Assembly: GCA_002403295.1 (NCBI GenBank)
Contig: DHHN01000137.1
Coordinates: 1,252-10,721 of the forward strand
Source of the DNA: a bacterium UBP1_UBA4771
Lineage (GTDB): Bacteria; Krumholzibacteriota; Krumholzibacteriia; Krumholzibacteriales; Krumholzibacteriaceae
Direction of reading: 5' to 3'
DNA: 9,470 nt
In this document: one piece after another, positions 1 to 6,011 of the stretch
Layout of the letters: each line of letters starts with the position of its first letter
Numbering within the stretch: position 1 is the first letter of the stretch
Position numbers and translations under genes: made by a program
Notes under the pieces: generated by a model
Database searches by the model: none
The model's input: the letters and a program-made list of their open reading frames with translations, nothing else
What the model was told of the DNA's origin: nothing

Positions 1-296
1 ACGAGACCTCCGTACACCGGGCGGAAATCCGACCGGCCGACGCGAAGCTCCCGTATGAAGTCGGCGAACTCGACCTTGAAGGGGCACGCCTCGGTGCACG
101 CGCGGCAGGTCACGCACGTCCAGAGCAGCCGGTGATCGCGCGCGGCCCCGTCTCCGCCCCGGAGGAACAGATGGGCGAGCTCCTGCGGATGGTGCCTTCC
201 ATAATGCCGGAAGACGGGACACGCCGCCGCGCACTCGTTCTTACAGCGCGTGCAGTCCTCGATGCGGTATTTCGCTATGAGATCCTTCTCGTTCAT
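1..296 (-). CDS. HdrC-like dicluster [4Fe-4S] protein (partial, C-terminus beyond the window)
   Basis: About 98 N-terminal residues are visible, starting MNEKDLIAKYRIEDC; the rest lies off the left edge. Two [4Fe-4S] ligand sets are seen. C15, C18, C22 and C26 form CxxCxxxCxxxCP, and C61, C64, C67 and C71 form CxxCxxCxxxCP. This spacing and the linker between them are typical of the HdrC/GlpC type of cytoplasmic dicluster proteins, which pass electrons to a CCG-domain (HdrB-like) partner. The ATG at 296-294 overlaps the TGA of the upstream gene as ATGA, and a GGAAG lies five bases before it, so translational coupling is likely. Context suggests it is the exit wire of the electron-transfer complex encoded upstream. 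If CCG domains follow beyond the edge it could instead be a longer GlpC/LutA-like protein. Confidence 0.85.
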   Translation of the reverse strand, partial: MNEKDLIAKYRIEDCTRCKNECAAACPVFRHYGRHHPQELAHLFLRGGDGAARDHRLLWTCVTCRACTEACPFKVEFADFIRELRVGRSDFRPVYGGL

Positions 297-2554
297 TTCG
301 ACTTCCAGGCCCAGCGGTCGACGGCGAGTGCGAACTCGCCCGGGCTCGTCGACAGCTCGGTGACGATGTTCGGGTTCAATCCGAAGATCCGGAGCAGCTC
401 CCGCGTCCGCTCGACGGCGAGGTGCGCGCGCGAGCGTCCGAATCCGTAATGGCACGCGTCTTCCCCGCAACCGCAGACGAGGATGCGCGGACTGCCGCGA
501 AGAGCCGCCTCGACCACGAGAGACGTCGCGACGCGCCCCGCGCACATCGTCTCGATGACTATCACGTCGTTCGGAAGCTCGAGCCGGGCGGGGCGGGCCC
601 AATGACAGATGAAGAGCACTTTCGTCCGCGGCGACACGGAAGCGATCATGCGGGAGATCTTCGCGTCATCGAAGCTGATCTGGTCGAGGGCGCCCGTCGG
701 GCAGACGGCGACGCAGTTGCCGCATCCCTTGCAGGCGAGATCGTCGACGCGCGCGATGAAGCCGCCGCGCGGCCGCGCCTCGATCTGGATCGCCGTGTAG
801 CCGCACGCCTCCGCGCAGCGGCCGCAGCCGACGCACCGGTCCTCGTCGACGCGCACGATCGTGCGGACGGTGCGCGCCTCCGTCTCCTCCCCTCCCGCCT
901 CGATCGTCACCGTCTCCGGAAGCGCGGACCAGAATTCGCGCCCCGCGTGGGCGCTCACCGCGAAATCGTCGCCGATCGTGAGGAGAAAATCCTTCTTCTC
1001 GCAGATATCGACGCAGATCGGGCATTCGGAGCACGGTCCGCAGCGAAGGCATCGCTGCGCCTCGCGGCGGGCGGCCCGATCGGGGAAACCCTTCTCGACC
1101 TCCCGGAAATCGCTCCGACGGTTCCTCGCGCCCTCGACCGGCATCGCCGCGCGGGGCGAGCGTTCCTCCGGCGCGATCTCGAGGGTGTATTCCCCGTGCA
1201 CGATCGAATCGTCGATCGACAGATCGAGCGGCGACGCGACGGTCTCGCCGCTCAGATGATGATGGACGCCGAGGGCCGCCCTCTGTCCCGAGGCGATCGC
1301 CTCGACGACGCTTCGCGGGCCCGCGACGAGATCCCCGGCGGCAAAGACGCCGCCCGGCGCCGCCGCGGCGGTCGCCCGGTCGACGGCGACCGTTCCGGCC
1401 GGCGTCGTCTCGAGGCCGAGATCGCCCGCGAACGCCCTGATATCGATGCCGCGCGAGTGCGCGTCGACGAAGAGATCCGCCGCGACGGCGAATTCGCCGT
1501 CCGGCCGCTCGACGATCCCGCGTCTGCCGGTGGCGTCCTTCGCGCCCTCGTCGAGCCGCGCGCAGACGACCTCCGAGAGTCTCCCGCCCCGCGCCGCGAG
1601 GCGCTTCGGCCGCGAGAGGAACGAGAACACGAGTCCCTCCTTCTCCGCGAGGACGACTTCGTCCCGGTGGAGGGGTGCGAGCTCGCGTCCCGCGCCGACG
1701 AGATACGTGACCCGCCGCGCGCCGAGCCGGAGCGCGGCGCGGGCGCAATCGAGCGCCATCGTGCCGTCGCCGGCGACGACGACGCTCTTCCCCGCGACTC
1801 GCTCGAGCAGCTTCCCGTGCGCGGGGCCCGCGGGGAGGGCGACGGCGTCGAGAAGCTCGATCGCGTGCAGAACGCCCCCGGCGCCGGCGCGGCCCCATCT
1901 CCAAGACGGCTTCCATGCGCCCGTCGCGAGCAGGAGCGCCTTGTATCCGCGGTGCCGCAGCCGGTTCCAGGTGATATCCTTTCCGAACGTCGCGCCGGTC
2001 ACGAGTTCGATCCCCATGCCGAGTATCATATTCGCTTCGCGCCGGACGACCTCGGACGGGAGCCTGAATCCAGGGATGAGGTTCATCATGCCGCCCGGAA
2101 TATTCCTCGCCTCGAAGATCGTCACGGGATACCCGAGCTTCGCGAGCTCGGCGGCCGCGGAGAGCCCGGCCGGTCCCGCGCCGACGACGGCGATTTTCTC
2201 CGCCCTGCTCTTCGGGACGAGCGCGGCCGGATTCAATCCGCGCTTCATCTCGAGATCGAAGACGTAGCGCTTGAGCGCGCAGATGGCCACGGGCTCGTCG
2301 TACCGCCCCCGGGTGCACGCGGCCTCGCACGGACGGGGGCAAACGCGGCCGCAGACGCCGGGGAACGGGTTGCGCTCGCGGATGAGCTCGAGCGCGTCGG
2401 CGAACCGCCCGTCCGCGACAAGCGACACGTAGCCGCGCGCGTTGATGCGCGTCGGACAGGCGAGCGTGCAGGGAGAGGGCGCGAGCGGCGCGAGCTCCCA
2501 TACCCTCCCGCTTCGGGGGATGCGGACGCGTATCGTGTCGGTCGGCCGTTTCAT
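293..2554 (-). CDS. GltD/NfnB/DsrL-like FAD oxidoreductase fused to ferredoxin and MvhD/FlpD domains
   Basis: 753 residues. The N-terminal cluster domain has C29, C33, C68, C72, C76 and C80, as in the small subunit of glutamate synthase. The FAD dinucleotide motif GAGPAG is at 125-130, the second nucleotide-binding motif GDGTMA at 262-267, and the C-terminal FAD motif near 402-427 (VFAAGDLV). A Cys-rich segment follows (C502, C505, C508, C511, C514, C518), resembling DsrL. Two [4Fe-4S] sets come next: C574/577/580/584, where the last Cys is followed by Gly rather than Pro, and C608/611/614/618. Residues about 643-750 match MvhD/FlpD, with MCAGR at 670-674 and C694, C696 and C701 (DACHYG). The likely role is NAD(P)H- or ferredoxin-linked flavin chemistry, possibly electron bifurcation, with delivery to HdrC. 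It starts 3 bases after the upstream stop. The domain assignments are firm; bifurcation and physiological partners are inferred. Confidence 0.9.
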   Translation of the reverse strand: MKRPTDTIRVRIPRSGRVWELAPLAPSPCTLACPTRINARGYVSLVADGRFADALELIRERNPFPGVCGRVCPRPCEAACTRGRYDEPVAICALKRYVFDLEMKRGLNPAALVPKSRAEKIAVVGAGPAGLSAAAELAKLGYPVTIFEARNIPGGMMNLIPGFRLPSEVVRREANMILGMGIELVTGATFGKDITWNRLRHRGYKALLLATGAWKPSWRWGRAGAGGVLHAIELLDAVALPAGPAHGKLLERVAGKSVVVAGDGTMALDCARAALRLGARRVTYLVGAGRELAPLHRDEVVLAEKEGLVFSFLSRPKRLAARGGRLSEVVCARLDEGAKDATGRRGIVERPDGEFAVAADLFVDAHSRGIDIRAFAGDLGLETTPAGTVAVDRATAAAAPGGVFAAGDLVAGPRSVVEAIASGQRAALGVHHHLSGETVASPLDLSIDDSIVHGEYTLEIAPEERSPRAAMPVEGARNRRSDFREVEKGFPDRAARREAQRCLRCGPCSECPICVDICEKKDFLLTIGDDFAVSAHAGREFWSALPETVTIEAGGEETEARTVRTIVRVDEDRCVGCGRCAEACGYTAIQIEARPRGGFIARVDDLACKGCGNCVAVCPTGALDQISFDDAKISRMIASVSPRTKVLFICHWARPARLELPNDVIVIETMCAGRVATSLVVEAALRGSPRILVCGCGEDACHYGFGRSRAHLAVERTRELLRIFGLNPNIVTELSTSPGEFALAVDRWAWKSK

Positions 2555-2557
2555 GCG

Positions 2558-3391
2558 CTAACCCCGCCTCCGTCCGGAGGACCGCTTCGCGCGCGAGGCG
2601 GCCGGCTTCCGTCCGCGCGACGCCTTTTTCCGCGGCGCGCCCTTCCCCGTCACGCCGCTCTTCAGAGCGAGCGCCCGCGCGACGAGGGGATGCGTGCCCG
2701 CCTCGGCGCGGTATTTCTGATCGATCTCGCAGCGCGCGCATTCGTAGTTCAGGGAGCATACCGCGTCCGGCAGGAATCCCATGAGCGTATAGCGGCAGAG
2801 ATGCTCTCCGCCCTGCGCGCGCAGCTCCATCACGCGCGCGTACTCCATCTGCACGGCGCCGGTCGGGCACACGAACGTGCACACGCCGCAGGCGATGCAC
2901 TTCGAATGGTCGATCCCGTAGGGGGAATCGACCTTCCGTCCGATCCCCCGCCGCGAGAAGCCGATCGCGTTCGCCCCGACGACCTCGGCGCACGCGCGCA
3001 CGCACAGGCCGCAGAGAATGCAGTCGTCGTCGAGACGGGAGAATCGCGTCTTCGAGACGCCGTACCGGGCGGCGAGCTCCTTCACGTAGGGAGCGTTCGG
3101 GGAGCGGGCGAGCAGCAGCTCGAGCAGAAACGCTCGCAGTTTCCGGATCTTCCGCGTGTCGCAGCGGACCTCGAGCCCTTCCGCGACCGGGTAGAGGCAC
3201 GAGGTCACGACGCGCCACCGTTTCTTCCCCCGTTCCCGGACCTCGACGATGCAAAGCCTGCAGGCGCCGTAGGGCTCGAGAGCCTCGTGGGCGCACGCCG
3301 CCGGGATATCGACCCCCGCCGCGCGCGCCGCGTCGAGCACGGTCTGCCCGTCCCGCGCCTGTCTCGTCCCGCCGTTCAGCGTGAATTTCAT
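2558..3391 (-). CDS. NuoG/HydA-N-like iron-sulfur protein without catalytic domain
   Basis: 277 residues. The N-terminus is a plant-type [2Fe-2S] ferredoxin domain with C33, C44, C47 and C65. Two [4Fe-4S] sets follow: C124/127/130/134 in DDDCILCGLCVRAC and C165/168/171/175 in CIACGVCTFVCP. The HxxxCxxC cluster usually found between these parts in NuoG and [FeFe]-hydrogenase is absent. Four further cysteines (C199, C212, C218, C221) sit before a strongly basic Arg/Lys/Ser tail from about 244 to the end. There is no molybdopterin or H-cluster domain, so it is an electron-relay subunit, comparable to BamG or HoxU-type proteins, presumably joining NuoEF to the downstream fusion protein. The start ATG at 3391-3389 overlaps the upstream TGA as ATGA, with GGAG eight bases before it. 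Confidence is high for the iron-sulfur architecture and moderate for the partner assignment. Confidence 0.88.
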   Translation of the reverse strand: MKFTLNGGTRQARDGQTVLDAARAAGVDIPAACAHEALEPYGACRLCIVEVRERGKKRWRVVTSCLYPVAEGLEVRCDTRKIRKLRAFLLELLLARSPNAPYVKELAARYGVSKTRFSRLDDDCILCGLCVRACAEVVGANAIGFSRRGIGRKVDSPYGIDHSKCIACGVCTFVCPTGAVQMEYARVMELRAQGGEHLCRYTLMGFLPDAVCSLNYECARCEIDQKYRAEAGTHPLVARALALKSGVTGKGAPRKKASRGRKPAASRAKRSSGRRRG

Positions 3392-3927
3392 GTATGGCTC
3401 TCCAGCGCCGCGCCGACCGTGAGATGGTCGAGCTTGCCGTAAATCTTCCCGTCGACCGTCATGACCGGGGCCTGACCGCAGCATCCGAGGCAGCGGACCG
3501 TCTCGAACGAGAACCGCATGTCGGCGGTCGTTTCGCCCGCCGCGACGCCGAGCGAGCGCTCGATCGCGTCCTTCACGCGCTCGCCGCCGCGCACGTGGCA
3601 GGCGGTCCCCATGCAGAGGCACACCTCGTGGCGCCCGCGGGGTTCGAGCCTGAAGGCCTTGTAGAACGTCGCGATCGCGTAGAGACGCGTCATCGGGACG
3701 TCGAGCTGCCGGGAGATATACCGCAACTCCGGTTCGGGGAGGTAGCGGTGCTGCTCCTGAAGATCCTGCAGAATGGCGATGATCTGCGCGCTCGCGCGGC
3801 CGTGCCGGTCGAGGATCGTCTCGACCGCCGGTGCGTCGGGCGCGGCGGGCGTCGTCGCAAACCCCGCGGCGGCGCGCCGGCTCTCGAGCGAGGTCTCGAT
3901 CGCGCGTATCGTTTCGATCCTGCCCAT
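3388..3927 (-). CDS. nuoE: NuoE/HydC-family [2Fe-2S] thioredoxin-like subunit
   Basis: 179 residues from the ATG at 3927-3925, with GGTGGAG close upstream. The family signature is clear. A helical N-terminal region (about 40-95, including LQDLQEQHRYLP and YAIATFYKAF) precedes the thioredoxin-like fold that binds one [2Fe-2S] cluster through C105 and C110 (CMGTACHVRG) and C146 and C150 (CLGCCGQAP). Proteins of this family are the 24 kDa partner of NuoF in complex I and in NAD-linked hydrogenases and formate dehydrogenases. Length is close to the usual 160-180, with a slightly long, Ala-rich N-terminal extension (about 15-35). It lies 44 bases after the NuoF-like gene, an inverted order compared with the common E-then-F arrangement. 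No complex I membrane genes are present in the window, so a soluble complex is more likely. Confidence 0.93.
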   Translation of the reverse strand: MGRIETIRAIETSLESRRAAAGFATTPAAPDAPAVETILDRHGRASAQIIAILQDLQEQHRYLPEPELRYISRQLDVPMTRLYAIATFYKAFRLEPRGRHEVCLCMGTACHVRGGERVKDAIERSLGVAAGETTADMRFSFETVRCLGCCGQAPVMTVDGKIYGKLDHLTVGAALESHT

Positions 3928-3971
3928 GATCTCCACCGGCGGCGAACCCGCCGTCCGTTCCACCCCGAACG

Positions 3972-5849
3972 CTATCTCGCGACCGCGTCGAATTTGCAGA
4001 CGTCGTAGCAGGCGCCGCATTTGACGCACGTCGACTCGTCTATCACGTGGACTTTCTTGGCCGTGCCGGCGATGCAGTTTGCCGGACACGGTTTGAAGCA
4101 TGCGTGGCATCCGGTGCACTTCTCGGCGACGATCCGGTACCGCAGAAGCGGCTTGCAGACCCCGGCCGGACACCGCTTGTCCCGGATATGCGCCTCGACC
4201 TCGCTCCGAAAGTAGCGGATCGCCGTCAGCACCGGATTCGGCGCCGAGCCGCCGAGCGCGCAGAGGGACGTCTCGGCGATGCATTCGGCGATCTCCTCGA
4301 GGAGGGCGATGTCGCCCCGCCGGCCCTTTCCCTCGACGATCCGGTTCAGTATCTCGAGGAGCGCGCGCAGCCCTTCCCGGCACGGAAGGCATTTCCCGCA
4401 CGACTCGTCCTTCAGGAAATCGATGAAGTAGCGGGCGACGTCGACCATGCAGGTGTCTTCGTCCATGACGATCATGCCGCCCGATCCCATCATCGAACCC
4501 GCCCCGGCGAGACGATCGAAATCGACCGGCAGATCGAGCAGCGACTCGGGAAGCACCCCGCCGGACGGTCCGCCCGTCTGCACGGCCTTGAACTTCTTCC
4601 CGTTCGGCACGCCGCCGCCGATGTCGAAGATGATCTCGCGCAGCGTCGTTCCCATGGGGACCTCGACGAGGCCGGTGTTCACGACCTTGCCGACGAGCGA
4701 GAATATCTTGGTCCCCGTGCTCCCGCCCCACGGGTTCTCGCTCACGTCGCCGACGCCGATCGAGGAGTACCAGTCGGCGCCGCGGAGAACGATCTTCGGC
4801 ACGTTGGCCCAGGTTTCGACGTTGTTGAGCACCGTCGGCATCTCGAAGAGACCCTTCTCGACCGTATGGACGTATTTCGCGCGCGGCTCGCCCGGCTTTC
4901 CCTCGAGGGAGGCCATGAGAGCGGTCGACTCGCCGCAGACGAACGCGCCCCCTCCCCGCGATATGCCGATATCGAACGAAAAACCGCTCCCGAGGATTCG
5001 CTCGCCGAGAAAACCGCATGAACGCGCCTGATCGATCGCGAGCGCGAGCGCCTCGAGGGCCAGCGGATACTCGTTGCGCACGTAGATCCAGCCCTCGCGC
5101 GCTCCCACGGCGTAGGCGCCGATGATCATGCCCTCTATGACGCTGTGCGGGTTGCCCTCGCAGACGCTTCGATCCATGAAGGCTCCCGGATCCCCCTCGT
5201 CGGCGTTGCACAGAACGAACTTCCGATCGCCCCGGGCGCGCCGCGCGGTGTTCCACTTGACGCCGGCCGGGAATCCTCCGCCGCCCCTCCCGCGGAGCCC
5301 CGCGCGCGTCACGGCGTCTATAACCGCCTGCGGCTTCATGCGCTCGAGCGCGCGCCGGAGCGCCTGATACCCGTCGAGCGCGACGTAGTCGCGGATGTCG
5401 GTCGGATCGATCCTCGTGTTGTCGCCGAGCACGAGGCGCAGCTGCTTTTTGTAGTAGGGAACCTCTTCCTCGAGCTCGACGCGCCGCCCGCTCGCCGGAT
5501 CGAGATAGAGCAGCCGCTCGACGACCTCGCCGAGCCGGAGGGTCCGCTCGACGATCTCGGGCACGTCGGACGGTTTCACCTGCGTGTAGAGTATCCGGCG
5601 GGGATGGATGACGACGAGGCCGCCCTTTTCGCAGAAGCCGTGACAGCCTGTTGCCTTGACCTCGACATTGCCGAGGCGCGCCCTCGCGACCTCGCGTTTG
5701 AAGGCTTCGTAAACCGCGACCGAGTCGCAGGCTCGGCACCCGGTGTCCGTGCAAACACCGACCGTGACGACGTCCGCCGGGCGCTGCTCGATGATCTGCT
5801 TCTTGAATCTATCGAGGCTCTTGTACGAGCGCAGCTTCGAGAGTTTCAG
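3972..5849 (-). CDS. nuoF: NuoF/HydB-family NADH-binding FMN iron-sulfur flavoprotein (CTG start)
   Basis: 625 residues if translation begins at CTG 5849-5847. Residues 27-90 form a [2Fe-2S] thioredoxin-like domain with C33 and C38 (VCTDTGC) and C69 and C73 (TGCHGFC). The NADH/FMN domain carries GLRGRGGGGFPAG at about 184-196, NADEGDPGAF near 215-224 and GGGAFVCGEST near 299-309. The N3-type [4Fe-4S] cluster has C484, C487, C490 (SCGKCLPCREG) and C530. Two C-terminal ferredoxin motifs use C578/581/584/588 and C608/611/614/618. This four-part layout is that of HydB/HndC of NAD-linked hydrogenases rather than plain complex I NuoF. Its expected role is electron exchange with NAD(H). Start choice: no ATG, GTG or TTG occurs in frame ahead of the GTG at 5579, and that GTG would delete the whole N-terminal domain. 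CTG sits six bases behind GGAGG. This is the first gene of the operon. Confidence 0.93.
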   Translation of the reverse strand: MKLSKLRSYKSLDRFKKQIIEQRPADVVTVGVCTDTGCRACDSVAVYEAFKREVARARLGNVEVKATGCHGFCEKGGLVVIHPRRILYTQVKPSDVPEIVERTLRLGEVVERLLYLDPASGRRVELEEEVPYYKKQLRLVLGDNTRIDPTDIRDYVALDGYQALRRALERMKPQAVIDAVTRAGLRGRGGGGFPAGVKWNTARRARGDRKFVLCNADEGDPGAFMDRSVCEGNPHSVIEGMIIGAYAVGAREGWIYVRNEYPLALEALALAIDQARSCGFLGERILGSGFSFDIGISRGGGAFVCGESTALMASLEGKPGEPRAKYVHTVEKGLFEMPTVLNNVETWANVPKIVLRGADWYSSIGVGDVSENPWGGSTGTKIFSLVGKVVNTGLVEVPMGTTLREIIFDIGGGVPNGKKFKAVQTGGPSGGVLPESLLDLPVDFDRLAGAGSMMGSGGMIVMDEDTCMVDVARYFIDFLKDESCGKCLPCREGLRALLEILNRIVEGKGRRGDIALLEEIAECIAETSLCALGGSAPNPVLTAIRYFRSEVEAHIRDKRCPAGVCKPLLRYRIVAEKCTGCHACFKPCPANCIAGTAKKVHVIDESTCVKCGACYDVCKFDAVAR

Positions 5850-5860
5850 AGATGACCTCC
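5847..5860 (-). promoter_or_regulatory. Ribosome binding site deciding a CTG start codon
   Basis: A perfect GGAGG (5860-5856 on the minus strand) is followed by six bases and then CTG (5849-5847), in frame with the NuoF-like gene. Codons upstream in the same frame, as far as about 5990, contain no ATG, GTG or TTG. The first in-frame canonical start is GTG 5579-5577, inside the conserved protein. ATC at 5853-5851 is also near, but is out of frame and only two bases from GGAGG. Confidence 0.7.
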
Positions 5861-5890
5861 GGTCGATATGCGCGATAAATATAAATTGAA

Positions 5891-5917
5891 TTAATAAGAA
5901 ATCCCTGACGCTGTCAA
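5891..5917 (-). promoter_or_regulatory. Candidate sigma70-type promoter of the NuoF-led operon
   Basis: On the minus strand an exact TTGACA (5917-5912) is followed by an AT-rich segment. TATTAA (5896-5891) lies 15 bases on, and a weaker TTAATT (5894-5889) gives 17-base spacing. The AT-rich stretch contrasts with the GC-rich genes and lies 40-70 bases before the CTG start. The -35 match is strong and the -10 is imperfect. Confidence 0.5.
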
Positions 5918-5960
5918 GGGCTATGGCGCGAGCCGGAGAATTTCGCCAACTTCTTGTTCG

Positions 5961-6010
5961 ATAATAATATAAAGGTCTTTCTCGGAGCGATTCGACGCTC
6001 CCTCGAAAGA
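5961..6010 (-). terminator. Candidate terminator after the oxaloacetate decarboxylase subunit gene
   Basis: Two bases after the stop codon region there is an inverted repeat. TCTTTC (5976-5981) pairs with GAAAGA (6005-6010), and GGAGCG (5984-5989) pairs with CGCTCC (5996-6001) around a six-base loop, with a small internal mismatch. On the minus strand it is followed by CCTTTATATTATTAT, which is U-rich but interrupted. It is well placed to end the biotin-enzyme unit and insulate the next promoter; the imperfect U-tract lowers confidence. Confidence 0.5.
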
Positions 6011-6011
6011 A

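Noticed and set aside
666..3296. An 876-codon minus-strand frame overlapping the fusion protein and the NuoG-like gene
   Set aside because: Arg-rich shadow in another frame; all conserved motifs fall in the two real genes.
422..3442. A 1006-codon open frame on the plus strand opposite the operon
   Set aside because: Its product is dominated by Arg, Ala, Asp and Glu with no recognisable domain, and it lies antisense to three genes with clear iron-sulfur and flavin motifs. Long antisense frames are expected in GC-rich coding DNA.
5577..5579. GTG start for the NuoF-like gene
   Set aside because: It would remove the conserved [2Fe-2S] domain, and the preceding in-frame sequence is unmistakably part of the same protein.
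3928..5754. The long N-terminal part of the open frame that ends with NuoE
   Set aside because: Only the last 179 residues match NuoE. The part opposite the NuoF-like gene is Arg-rich shadow sequence, and the ATG at 3927 has its own ribosome binding site.
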